Below are positions 16,753-24,196 of a DNA stretch of 64,000 bases, piece by piece. The notes beneath the pieces are model-generated. The model was not told where the DNA came from. It saw only the letters and a list, made by a program, of their open reading frames with translations, and did not search any database. This DNA comes from a virus. Numbering within the stretch: position 1 is the stretch's first letter; every line of letters begins with the position of its first letter. The position numbers and the translations under genes were made by a program. Location of the stretch: positions 1 through 64,000 of IMG/VR virus record IMGVR_UViG_3300008448_000064, one strand, 5' to 3'.

Positions 16753-16964
16753 GAATACTTTAGTGCAAACAATGTCGCATGTTTTTCTGTGTAAAAAGTA
16801 AAGATAGTCTGTTTGGGTACTTCACCGATCATTTCATCCCATCGGCTTTGATTAAAAGCAAAGTCAAAGTCTTTACCCTGAGTCAATCCTTGCGCTTTTA
16901 GTTCCTTCACAATAGACAATACTTCATCGGGCCTCTTGTGAAAGATAGCAACTTCAATTGTCAA
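16749..16964 (-). CDS. small protein of the C-terminal L-K-Y family
   Basis: 71 residues, probably starting at TTG at 16964, which overlaps the upstream stop by 11 bases. It ends H-A-T-L-F-A-L-K-Y-S. Unknown function. Confidence 0.6.
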   Translation of the reverse strand: MTIEVAIFHKRPDEVLSIVKELKAQGLTQGKDFDFAFNQSRWDEMIGEVPKQTIFTFYTEKHATLFALKYS

Positions 16965-17418
16965 CTGTATGATCCCGTGTTAAAGCACACACAGTTACAA
17001 ATCTTTCAAAGGCTTTCTTAGCTGAAGGATGTTGCATCAACTTGTCTGCTTCCTCTTGCATAGCCTTGACTGCTTCTTCAGCAGCCTCTCGGGCGCTTGG
17101 CCATTCTAAACAACGAGCTTCTTCACCAAACTCTTTAACTAGATTTTCCCAAGCCTTGCGTTGTCCTTCTGTTAAAGGTGCCGACTTTGGGCGTAGGTCG
17201 CTAGCTCGCATCAGGGCCTTGCTGACAGCATCTTCGGCAACACGCCCTGCGGCAATCATAGCGGCATAGTTAGGATCAATATTGTAACGACGACTCTGTC
17301 CGCCAGGATAGCACATAACAATGTGTGTTCCCTTAGGGAAAGCATCCATTAGAACTTGATCGTATTCGTACACTGGCTTGTACTTACGGCCTACCTTTTC
17401 ATAGAAGATTTTTTTCAT
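16954..17418 (-). CDS. conserved phage protein, function unknown
   Basis: 154 residues from the ATG at 17418, which overlaps the upstream stop (ATGA). The middle has F-P-K-G-T-H-I-V-M-C-Y-P-G-G and Y-N-I-D-P-N-Y-A-A-M-I-A-A-G-R-V-A-E-D-A. The C-terminal half is an Ala/Glu-rich helix. The same core recurs in other aquatic phages as far as I recall, without known function. Confidence 0.75.
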   Translation of the reverse strand: MKKIFYEKVGRKYKPVYEYDQVLMDAFPKGTHIVMCYPGGQSRRYNIDPNYAAMIAAGRVAEDAVSKALMRASDLRPKSAPLTEGQRKAWENLVKEFGEEARCLEWPSAREAAEEAVKAMQEEADKLMQHPSAKKAFERFVTVCALTRDHTVDN

Positions 17419-17945
17419 CGAGCTTTCCACGCTTCTGCACGAGCCTTCATACCTTCTGGATCACGCTTATAATCTTCGATAGCTTCAGTCAATGCGTCAG
17501 TGATCAACTGATTGAAAGTGATGTCACGTTCGTGTGCGATCTTCATGTATTTGAGCAGTTCTTCATCTGAGAACTCTACAGGAACGCTGACTCGAGTGTC
17601 GTAGTCCTCGCCTTCACGAATAGCTAGACATTTTTGAATAAAGTCATCATCTACTTCTAAGGTAACATAGTCAGTATCATCCCAAGCAGTATCATCTGCA
17701 CCAACAGGCAGAGCATACCCCTCTGCAAACATGCGATAGGCTCTGTTATTTCGATAGTCATGAGCCTGTACTTCAAAGACTTTTTGAGTGTCAGTATCAA
17801 AGATTACAGTAAAGCTGAATCCTTCCTGCTCACCATTCCAGCTGTCTAGGCTATAGACTGACTCACCATAACGATTATTATAGTAGTTACTGCCTTCAGT
17901 AATACGATAGTCGACAATTTCCATCCATTCTTTTAGAGTGATCAT
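17415..17945 (-). CDS. conserved phage protein, function unknown
   Basis: 176 residues. It starts M-I-T-L-K-E-W-M-E-I-V-D-Y-R-I-T-E-G. The middle has H-D-Y-R-N-N-R-A-Y-R and W-D-D-T-D-Y-V, and the C-terminus Y-D-T-R-V-S-V-P-V-E-F-S-D-E-E-L resembles a ribbon-helix-helix-like tail. It is recognised as a widespread aquatic-phage family without function. It is coupled by ATGA to both neighbours. Confidence 0.75.
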   Translation of the reverse strand: MITLKEWMEIVDYRITEGSNYYNNRYGESVYSLDSWNGEQEGFSFTVIFDTDTQKVFEVQAHDYRNNRAYRMFAEGYALPVGADDTAWDDTDYVTLEVDDDFIQKCLAIREGEDYDTRVSVPVEFSDEELLKYMKIAHERDITFNQLITDALTEAIEDYKRDPEGMKARAEAWKAR

Positions 17946-18262
17946 TTGATTAGTTCCTTTTCTCTTTGGGTTACAAAAACTTTAGTGCCAACGTTGCGAA
18001 TACCATCTGCCAACTCTTGCGGCATATCATTTGCATACTCCGCTAATTGCTTTTGAGTTACGCTGGACCAAAAGGTCCATATCTCAGGAAAACGTTGCGG
18101 ATTAGCTTTGGCCCTCATAATTAAATGATGTGCGGGCATATGATAGCTTTCGCCTTTAAGCGAAGCCCACATTTTCTTTTTGTCAATGTCGCTTAGATTA
18201 ATGATACACTCAAACCCAAGCGAATCAAAGTATGCTAAGTAGAGTTGGCTTTTATCTTCCAT
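17942..18262 (-). CDS. hypothetical protein, possibly leaderless
   Basis: 106 residues from the ATG at 18262. A TATAAT box ends six bases upstream, so transcription should begin at or next to the A of ATG; an in-frame GTG at 18275-18277 overlaps the -10 box and is not credible. Residues include S-D-I-D-K-K-K-M-W-A-S-L-K-G. First gene of the operon that runs to about 15.2 kb. Unknown function. Confidence 0.7.
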   Translation of the reverse strand: MEDKSQLYLAYFDSLGFECIINLSDIDKKKMWASLKGESYHMPAHHLIMRAKANPQRFPEIWTFWSSVTQKQLAEYANDMPQELADGIRNVGTKVFVTQREKELIK

Positions 18263-18268
18263 ACTGAT

Positions 18269-18297
18269 ATTATACACTAATTCAGCAGGTAAGTCAA
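18269..18297 (-). promoter_or_regulatory. sigma-70-like promoter
   Basis: Minus strand TTGACT, 17 bp, TATAAT, six bases before the ATG at 18262. Confidence 0.8.
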
Positions 18298-18317
18298 TGT
18301 ATTATGGACTCAAAAAT

Positions 18318-19412
18318 TTACTCAAAACTGTTTGGTTGAATAAACCTAAAATAGTCTTCGTCTTTCTTACTTCTGTTTAAGTCAGTATCTATTAACTTGT
18401 AAGCTGGTCGTAGTCCATGTAGTCTAGGAAAACTTAACATTTTGCTTTTAGAAGCATATTCTGGTATATCAAGTATATCGATAACCATTTCTTTTATGTG
18501 AGGTTTAAATTTATCAACACCCATAAAACTTGTTGGAAAGTCATAGTGAAGTTTAAAACTCCATTGTTGGAATTCTTTTGTATTGTAAAACTGTACCAAT
18601 CCTGATTCTAGTACATCTTTAGGGAGATCTTTTGCTAAGTTCAAAACTCTAAGCATTAACGCATCCCAGGTAAAAACTATTTCATACCACCATACTAGAA
18701 GCGCCATATTGGTAATTGGCATGGGCGCCTGTTCTCCTACTTTAATAAGTAGCTCTGACACTTTAACAAGATCTGAACCTTTGGGGTTTTTGTAATGTAA
18801 ATATGAACTTACTTCTTTTAGATTAATTTCTGAGTAGGGATCTTGTGAACCTTTATACTTTAAGTATTCTGTTTTTCCAAAAAGTTGATCAGCGCCTTCT
18901 CCCATAACTGTTATTCTATTGTCATTCCAATAGTAACTATGATCATATGAGGAAATAATGTCAAAGTTTTCTTTTCTAATAAAGTTATCCCATAACCAAG
19001 GGTTTTCGTCTATGCTTTCTTTTGAACAGCATATTTCCAGGATTTCACTTGCTTTACTGGCACCATAATAATCTATAAATGCGGCAAAAATTCCAGAACT
19101 ATCTACACCTCCGCTGTAAAAAAGTCTAAACTTTTTTCCAGTTGCTTGATGCAACTTATCTAAAGTTTTCATTTGTTCAGCGGCACATTCCCTAAAGCTT
19201 AGATTAAAATTAGGATTAAACTCTGGTAAAGGATTGTAGCTTTTTACTGCAAACGGAAACTCTATTACTCCGCTTCTATCATGAAGAAATAAATTAGAAT
19301 CAAAAGAACCAGCTAATGTTTTAAAATTGTCAATGCCTGGTATATCATTAAACAATGGATTTTTACTATGCAAAATAGGAAAAATTGAATAATATAATAA
19401 TTGGTCAGTCAT
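18318..19412 (-). CDS. asparagine-synthase-like PP-loop protein without glutaminase domain
   Basis: 364 residues. The PP-loop S-G-G-V-D-S-S (100-106) and the later V-M-G-E-G-A-D-Q-L-F-G (about 170-180) match the synthetase domain of AsnB-type enzymes, which bind ATP and adenylate a carboxylate. The N-terminal class II glutaminase domain and its Cys2 are absent, so ammonia or another amine donor would be needed. It overlaps the upstream unknown gene by eight bases and probably works with it. It might modify a surface sugar or a small molecule; substrate unknown. Confidence 0.8.
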   Translation of the reverse strand: MTDQLLYYSIFPILHSKNPLFNDIPGIDNFKTLAGSFDSNLFLHDRSGVIEFPFAVKSYNPLPEFNPNFNLSFRECAAEQMKTLDKLHQATGKKFRLFYSGGVDSSGIFAAFIDYYGASKASEILEICCSKESIDENPWLWDNFIRKENFDIISSYDHSYYWNDNRITVMGEGADQLFGKTEYLKYKGSQDPYSEINLKEVSSYLHYKNPKGSDLVKVSELLIKVGEQAPMPITNMALLVWWYEIVFTWDALMLRVLNLAKDLPKDVLESGLVQFYNTKEFQQWSFKLHYDFPTSFMGVDKFKPHIKEMVIDILDIPEYASKSKMLSFPRLHGLRPAYKLIDTDLNRSKKDEDYFRFIQPNSFE

Positions 19413-19998
19413 AGATACCAGCTGATAAAAATGTTCTTCTTATGTTTTCAATCATTTCAGATGATTCTTCAATTGTTGTTATTTTGTTTATCTTGTTCTT
19501 AAACATAGATGCAATAGTAAATGCTCTAAAATTATCTCTAAAAACAGATTCGCTTAATAAGGTTAATTCTTTCCTAGCAAATTCTTCAGTCATTTCAGTT
19601 AACTCGGCATATTCTTCTAATGCTCTACTATTAGATAATGCGTGTTGAATATAAATCTCGTCTCCGTGATTAAATCCAATTTTATTACTTAACAAATACG
19701 TTCTTTGTTGTTTGAGCAGTTCTTCATAGCAGGGTTTACGGACTCTGACTAATTTCATTTTTTCTTTTAGAACACTAAAGTTTTTTAAGCTTACGACTTT
19801 AGGCTTTCCTAGATCTAAAAATATTCCCATTTCTACGCCATTGTCTAGTTGTTCTTTTATAAAAGCAGCTACACCATTATTTTCAAACGTTTTTATATAT
19901 CCGTCTATAAAACCAGACCGGAGGTTGTTTAACAAATAAACATCCTCCGATACAGCTACAATACATTTAGAAATGTGATCTTGTAGATAGTACAACAT
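19405..19998 (-). CDS. hypothetical partner of the PP-loop protein
   Basis: 197 residues, mainly helical, with no recognisable motif. It is coupled by TAATG to the TctC gene and overlaps the asparagine-synthase-like gene, so the three form one operon. A carrier or scaffolding role for the PP-loop enzyme is conceivable but is only context-based. Confidence 0.65.
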   Translation of the reverse strand: MLYYLQDHISKCIVAVSEDVYLLNNLRSGFIDGYIKTFENNGVAAFIKEQLDNGVEMGIFLDLGKPKVVSLKNFSVLKEKMKLVRVRKPCYEELLKQQRTYLLSNKIGFNHGDEIYIQHALSNSRALEEYAELTEMTEEFARKELTLLSESVFRDNFRAFTIASMFKNKINKITTIEESSEMIENIRRTFLSAGIYD

Positions 19999-20906
19999 TA
20001 TTTTTTATTAGATAATTTTTCTGGCCAATATTTCACCCAACGATCAAAAGTCTCGTTAGTTTCTTTTAGACTTAGATTGGCAGCAGGACAAAAATCTCTG
20101 TCGTATAAATTTTGTAGTTTAGGACCAGCTGCCGCTGAAGCTTTGGTAAAAATTTCATGTAATTCTTTAACTATGTTAGGATCTACATCTTTTCTAACAT
20201 ACATAGCGTAAGTTCCGATCATTCCTGCAGATCCTTTAAATCCTTGACTGTTGAACGATTTCATGTTTTTATAATCTTTAGTACCAGAGCTACCAATTAC
20301 ATTTAGTTTTCCTACTTCAACATGTTGCATTGCTTCGGCAGGTAGTTCAACATTGAGATCTAATCTACCAGCTAGTACTTCTAATGTTCCGGGAACAGTT
20401 CCTGCTGGAAAAGGAACAATGTCAACTTGAACACCGGGCAACATTATTTGTAATTCTCTAGCCATTGCTTCAGTTATACTACCTAAGTTGGCTCCAATAG
20501 TCAAACGTTCCTGTTTTCTAAGTTCGTCTAGAGTTTTGTATTTAGAACTTACTATTAGATAAGGCTGTCCTGAACATTCAATGAACGCAGGCTTAAAATC
20601 TTCTACTCTATGACTCTCATTTGGATAGTATACAGGTCTAGAGAAAAAGCTACTAGAGCTTGTTAAGATAGCCAAGCTGTTATGCTCTTGCACATGTCTT
20701 GCAGCCACGAAGCCGCCGGCTCCTGGTTTATTTTCCAATATGAATTTGTATTTTGTCTGTTGTTGGTTAGCTTCAGCTATGATCACTCTTACAAAGTTAG
20801 CTTGATTAGACCCAACTGAGAATGGCCAAACGATTGGAACTACCTGACTAGATGCAAATGCTGTTGATGCAAATAGCATCATAAAAATACTTAAAAGTTT
20901 TTTCAA
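19998..20906 (-). CDS. periplasmic substrate-binding protein of the tripartite tricarboxylate transporter (TctC/Bug) family
   Basis: 302 residues with TTG start and AAGGAGAG ribosome-binding site. The signal peptide is cut near residue 18 (A-F-A-S). Family signatures are V-P-I-V-W-P-F, E-N-K-P-G-A-G-G-F-V-A-A and P-G-T-L-E-V-L-A-G-R-L-D-L. The P-G-A-G-G loop coordinates the carboxylate ligand in this family. TctC/Bug proteins are very expanded in betaproteobacteria. A phage-borne copy without the TctA/B membrane parts could feed or hijack the host transporter. First gene of a three-gene operon. Confidence 0.85.
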   Translation of the reverse strand: MKKLLSIFMMLFASTAFASSQVVPIVWPFSVGSNQANFVRVIIAEANQQQTKYKFILENKPGAGGFVAARHVQEHNSLAILTSSSSFFSRPVYYPNESHRVEDFKPAFIECSGQPYLIVSSKYKTLDELRKQERLTIGANLGSITEAMARELQIMLPGVQVDIVPFPAGTVPGTLEVLAGRLDLNVELPAEAMQHVEVGKLNVIGSSGTKDYKNMKSFNSQGFKGSAGMIGTYAMYVRKDVDPNIVKELHEIFTKASAAAGPKLQNLYDRDFCPAANLSLKETNETFDRWVKYWPEKLSNKK

Positions 20907-20969
20907 TTTAAACTCTCCTTTACGTTAATTATCAAAAATTTTTATATGGATCATTAATTGTGAACAAAA

Positions 20970-20990
20970 GAAAGCCTCCTTAATGGAGGC
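20970..20990 (-). terminator. Rho-independent terminator
   Basis: Hairpin GCCTCC-attaa-GGAGGC followed leftward by TTTCTTTTG. It closes the 23139 to 21019 operon. Confidence 0.8.
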
Positions 20991-21018
20991 TTGAATTATA
21001 GTATAGCGTTTCTAAATA

Positions 21019-21237
21019 TTAGAAAGGAAGTAAACTCTTTTTTGGATTTATAAATGTAGCGGCAGCTTCTGCGCCTTTGGCTCTTACATGGGGATCCGGA
21101 CTGTTGAGCATTTCGTTTATCAATGCAGTCTTAGCCATGTTGCTCATAGTTTGATCACGGCTAATGCTTTTTTCTACTTCTGGATTTGTAGCGCAACCTG
21201 CTAAAATCAACACAGATGCTAATAACAATGTTTTCAT
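21019..21237 (-). CDS. small lipoprotein
   Basis: 72 residues. Signal peptide with lipobox L-A-G-C (Cys15), then a short helical domain with H-V-R-A-K-G-A-E-A-A-A-T-F. Last gene before a terminator. Envelope location is predicted; function unknown. Confidence 0.8.
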   Translation of the reverse strand: MKTLLLASVLILAGCATNPEVEKSISRDQTMSNMAKTALINEMLNSPDPHVRAKGAEAAATFINPKKSLLPF

Positions 21238-21238
21238 A

Positions 21239-21487
21239 TTATGTTTCTTTTAATTTAAATTTAATGTCTTTGTGTTTAACTATGATAAACAACAATACTT
21301 TACCGTCCACTTGCATAGGCAAGTCCAAATGAATTGTTACTTCAGGACCGTCGATATCGTTGATCTTACGGTCATTACCTACAGTACCTACAAAAGGTAT
21401 TTTCTTGTAGTAACCAAACACTCGATCACCCATATCCCAAACAGGTTTATGTCTATTATTATTAAAATAATCTGCTAATGAAGGCAT
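21239..21487 (-). CDS. conserved small phage protein
   Basis: 82 residues from the ATG at 21487 (M-P-S-L-A-D-Y-F-N-N-N-R). The core G-D-R-V-F-G-Y-Y ... I-P-F-V-G-T-V-G-N-D and H-L-D-L-P is a pattern I recall from many aquatic phages. An earlier in-frame start at 21514 overlaps the upstream gene. CTAAATA sits five bases before the ATG with no ribosome-binding site, so a separate late leaderless mRNA is likely. Confidence 0.78.
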   Translation of the reverse strand: MPSLADYFNNNRHKPVWDMGDRVFGYYKKIPFVGTVGNDRKINDIDGPEVTIHLDLPMQVDGKVLLFIIVKHKDIKFKLKET

Positions 21488-21491
21488 AATA

Positions 21492-22346
21492 TTATTTAGT
21501 AACGTTGAACTCATTTACAGTAAATGTTCCCTTGCCAGAAAATGCCTCCATACCAAGTTGCATGGAGTGCAGATAATAAGTCGAAGGGAGTAAGTTTCTT
21601 GTAATGATGTAATCGAAAAACGGCTTTAAAGGAATAGATCCTTTGAAATATCTATTTTGAGATACAAAAGCCAAACTAACCAGTCGTTGTCCGTTTACAC
21701 TTGATTCCCAAAACTCTACCCAATAGGTATTACCGTTAACTACGATTGTATCGTATAAGTTTTGTGGGCTGTTGCTCAACGGATGCAAGTTAATACCCAT
21801 TTCAACTAACGGAGCACGATCCATAAACTTAGTTGAACTAGGATCTACTGCAAAGCTATAGAATGTTTGAGTGTATCCAGAATAGTTAACTTCTACATCA
21901 TGATGGACTGTGGCATTACCAATCTGTGCAATGTTAATAGGATCAAGGGATTTAGTGCCCATCCAGGAATGGGGATTGCTAAATCCTGCATCTGGAGTAT
22001 AGGTAACATTGGTGTAGGATCTTACAGCATCGCTACCTGGAGTAGTAGGCCATTCAATATCAAAGACAGCTTTAATACCTGTAGTTGTTAGACTGGCAGA
22101 CTTAATGCACGTAGTCCAATCTAACAAAGATTGTTTATTCCAAGTATTAGTTGAAGCAGTATAGTTACCTAGAGTTTTAGTGTAGTCGTTACCGCTCCAT
22201 GGATTAGGAACGTTTTTTGTTGCACATCCGCTAACTACTTCAGGCAATACGACTACTGGCGCACTTTCTGCAACTGGCGCACCTCCGCCTCCTCCGCCGC
22301 ATCCTGCTAACAGCAGAACAGATAATAAAATGCCAGTGTACTTCAT
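21492..22346 (-). CDS. lipoprotein with a GH12/jelly-roll-like domain
   Basis: 284 residues. Signal peptide with lipobox L-A-G-C followed by six Gly, a style common in betaproteobacterial lipoproteins. From residue about 47 a beta-jelly-roll is predicted. The segments L-V-E-M-G-I-N-L, Y-W-V-E-F-W-E-S-S, F-F-D-Y-I-I-T and M-Q-L-G-M-E-A-F-S-G-K-G-T-F-T-V-N resemble the GH12 endoglucanase pattern, including a candidate acid/base Glu near the C-terminus. A carbohydrate-active or lectin role at the cell surface is plausible, not proven. It is coupled by ATGA to the upstream gene. Confidence 0.65.
   Translation of the reverse strand: MKYTGILLSVLLLAGCGGGGGGAPVAESAPVVVLPEVVSGCATKNVPNPWSGNDYTKTLGNYTASTNTWNKQSLLDWTTCIKSASLTTTGIKAVFDIEWPTTPGSDAVRSYTNVTYTPDAGFSNPHSWMGTKSLDPINIAQIGNATVHHDVEVNYSGYTQTFYSFAVDPSSTKFMDRAPLVEMGINLHPLSNSPQNLYDTIVVNGNTYWVEFWESSVNGQRLVSLAFVSQNRYFKGSIPLKPFFDYIITRNLLPSTYYLHSMQLGMEAFSGKGTFTVNEFNVTK
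21493..21499 (-). promoter_or_regulatory. late promoter element CTAAATA
   Basis: CTAAATA on the minus strand, five bases from the ATG at 21487; it overlaps the stop codon of the lipoprotein gene. Confidence 0.5.
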
Positions 22347-22483
22347 TTAGGGTTTCTCCATTCTTCTTTAGCTAACTTGGCTTCATGCCAGATCTTTTTA
22401 AGTATTTGCCAAACGGGATTCCAAAAGAAACCTAAAGCAAACCCATAGGCAAACGGGCCAATCCAGTTTATAACGTCTGTCAC
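22343..22483 (-). CDS. 46-residue membrane protein, GTG start
   Basis: GTG at 22483 gives M-T-D-V-I-N-W-I-G-P-F-A-Y-G-F-A-L-G-F-F-W, one hydrophobic helix, and a charged tail ending K-E-E-W-R-N-P-K. It overlaps the upstream stop (GTGA) and the downstream start (ATGA). I recall near-identical micro-proteins in other aquatic phages. Confidence 0.78.
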   Translation of the reverse strand: MTDVINWIGPFAYGFALGFFWNPVWQILKKIWHEAKLAKEEWRNPK

Positions 22484-22653
22484 AGTCGTACTTTTCTTAA
22501 TGTGTAGTTAAGCCAGATCAATGCGGCAGTGATTATGGCCCAGAACCAATCTCCTGAGGCAAGATTAATTAGTAGCGTCTGTACTAAGAATCCAATAACG
22601 AACCATGTGATAGCATCCTGGTTGCTAACATACCAATTTTTAATATAGCTCAT
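22480..22653 (-). CDS. 57-residue two-span membrane protein
   Basis: ATG at 22653 with GGAG upstream. Two hydrophobic segments (about residues 15-31 and 36-49) are joined by a short S-G-D loop, with a basic C-terminus L-R-K-V-R-L. It is coupled to both neighbours by overlapping stop/start codons. Unknown function. Confidence 0.75.
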   Translation of the reverse strand: MSYIKNWYVSNQDAITWFVIGFLVQTLLINLASGDWFWAIITAALIWLNYTLRKVRL

Positions 22654-22940
22654 TCACTATCTCCTTTTTCGTTGTAAATTTCATATCTATGTTCTGCATA
22701 GTTCCAATGTCTAGTATCATAGAACTGTGCTCTAAGGGCATAACTAAACAGACCTAGTCCTACTGTTAGTCCTGCGTGATCTGTGCGTACTGAAAATCTA
22801 GTTTCTAGTTCAACAATAGTTTCACAACGATAGACTTCAATTTCCCATGCTTTGTGTTTGAATAACTTTCCGCCCCATGATCGAAGAGGTTCAAATCGAT
22901 CACTCCATGGATTGTTGATTACAAAGTTTAGAACTAACAT
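22650..22940 (-). CDS. hypothetical protein
   Basis: 96 residues, aromatic-rich: N-P-W-S-D-R-F-E-P near the start, A-G-L-T-V-G-L-G-L-F-S-Y in the middle and R-H-W-N-Y-A-E-H-R-Y late. GGAGATTAAA precedes the ATG. Looks like a conserved aquatic-phage protein; no function known to me. Confidence 0.75.
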   Translation of the reverse strand: MLVLNFVINNPWSDRFEPLRSWGGKLFKHKAWEIEVYRCETIVELETRFSVRTDHAGLTVGLGLFSYALRAQFYDTRHWNYAEHRYEIYNEKGDSE

Positions 22941-22941
22941 T

Positions 22942-23139
22942 TTAATCTCCGCAGTCTATGCGCCATGGGCATCGGACTAACATCATTGTTGAACAATCAT
23001 CTTCGCCCCAACATGCCGGAGCTTCATTGCCACGGCGGGCTTTAATCTCTTCAAGTATTATAACACGAAACTCGTGCTTTGCAAGTCCTTCGTTGCTCAT
23101 TCGGGCTTCTTTATCTAACAGTTCTTGCATTGTTGTCAT
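22942..23139 (-). CDS. small Cys-containing conserved phage protein
   Basis: 65 residues from the ATG at 23139. The C-terminal C-W-G-E-D-D-C-S-T-M-M-L-V-R-C-P-W-R-I-D-C-G has four Cys and may bind metal. The promoter -10 box ends five bases before this ATG, so the mRNA would be leaderless or start at the second ATG (23130). First gene of the 23139 to 21019 operon. Confidence 0.72.
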   Translation of the reverse strand: MTTMQELLDKEARMSNEGLAKHEFRVIILEEIKARRGNEAPACWGEDDCSTMMLVRCPWRIDCGD

Positions 23140-23144
23140 ACACA

Positions 23145-23180
23145 ATTATAACACAAAAGAAAAGGGCCGTCAAGGCCCTT
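23145..23180 (-). promoter_or_regulatory. sigma-70-like promoter overlapping a terminator hairpin
   Basis: Minus strand TTGACG, 17 bp, TATAAT (23145-23173). The TTGAC forms the loop of hairpin AAGGGCC-ttgac-GGCCCTT followed by TTCTTTTG (23162-23180), which terminates the SPFH/rII operon. One small element thus ends one unit and starts the next. Confidence 0.8.
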
Positions 23181-23195
23181 GTTCTTCTTTTTAGT

Positions 23196-24008
23196 TTACT
23201 TACCAACGTTTACATTAGTGCCTGCACCAATCACCAAAGTGTTACCCTTGAATGTTGCAATAGCCTTAGCTGTCTCAAGAGCCGCATCGGCTTGCTTCAT
23301 ACGAGCCTGTGCATCCATGTACTGAATAGCGCCTGCGTTTTGTGCAAGAGCCGCAATTCGTCGGGCTTCTGCTTCGGCAGTCTTAACTTCAATTTCTTTC
23401 TGCTTGAGTTCATTCTTTGAACGAACCAATTCGTTAGCACTTGCTACAACTGAATCAGCAGGGACTACGTTACGAATCAACACTTGGCTGATAGTGATAC
23501 TACCGTCCAACTTTTCTTCAGCAAGATTTCGAATAACTTCTTCTTTGATAAAGTTCTCCATATCGCTACGATTGTCAGCCATATCCAATGCCTCGTACTT
23601 ACGAGCTGCCTTGTAGATAGCGTTACGAGAATTTTGAACAATGTAGTTATACATTACGTAGGTATCGCCTTTGAACTCAGCGTGGAAACTCTTGTTCTTA
23701 GTTGAATACAATTCGGACACTTGTTGTGGATTAATGTTATAAACAACTACAGCATCAAAGTCCTTCATTGTGCTGTTATCTTTGGCAACCGGAGTCATAT
23801 TCTCCAATGTTACATTGACATCCTTGATCGGAAAAGTCAATACATCGCCGATCAATACTTGATTGAACGAGCCAGGCAGCAACTCACCTGATTGAACTTG
23901 TTTGTCAAAGCCAACTCGAACTCCAACCTCACCAGTCTCAATTCGAGTACAAGCAGAAGTCAATGCAACTGCGCCAATAATCAAACTCAATTTAACAATA
24001 CGATTCAT
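23196..24008 (-). CDS. SPFH/prohibitin-family lipoprotein
   Basis: 270 residues from the ATG at 24008 (GAGG upstream). The signal sequence ends in a lipobox-like L-T-S-A-C. An SPFH domain follows: T-G-E-V-G-V-R-V-G-F, then Y-N-I-N-P-Q-Q-V, and A-R-K-Y-E-A-L-D-M-A. A long Ala/Glu-rich coiled coil (about 200-250) ends in G-T-N-V-N-V-G-K. Prohibitin-like genes occur in several T4-type aquatic phages. The protein probably forms rings at the host membrane. Last gene of the rII operon, so a role in membrane integrity or exclusion together with rIIA/rIIB is plausible. Confidence 0.88.
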   Translation of the reverse strand: MNRIVKLSLIIGAVALTSACTRIETGEVGVRVGFDKQVQSGELLPGSFNQVLIGDVLTFPIKDVNVTLENMTPVAKDNSTMKDFDAVVVYNINPQQVSELYSTKNKSFHAEFKGDTYVMYNYIVQNSRNAIYKAARKYEALDMADNRSDMENFIKEEVIRNLAEEKLDGSITISQVLIRNVVPADSVVASANELVRSKNELKQKEIEVKTAEAEARRIAALAQNAGAIQYMDAQARMKQADAALETAKAIATFKGNTLVIGAGTNVNVGK

Positions 24009-24016
24009 GTGTAACC

Positions 24017-24193
24017 TCAAAATAACATTACCAAAATAAACATTAGCACAATTGCTACTGTTGAACTAATTATAGCATACAAACCGGCTTTTGTAAAGTC
24101 CAACGCCTGTTTTCCTGACATCTTTTGAACTGCTAGGATTGCCAACCATGTCAATCCTGTTAGCATCAAAAACAGAAAAATAACTCTAATCAT
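24017..24193 (-). CDS. 58-residue two-span membrane protein
   Basis: ATG at 24193 right after the rIIB stop gives M-I-R-V-I-F-L-F-L-M-L-T-G-L and a second hydrophobic segment I-S-S-T-V-A-I-V-L-M-F-I-L-V. It is small, membrane-bound, and sits between rIIB and the SPFH lipoprotein, suggesting a shared membrane function. Confidence 0.75.
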   Translation of the reverse strand: MIRVIFLFLMLTGLTWLAILAVQKMSGKQALDFTKAGLYAIISSTVAIVLMFILVMLF

Positions 24194-24196
24194 TGT

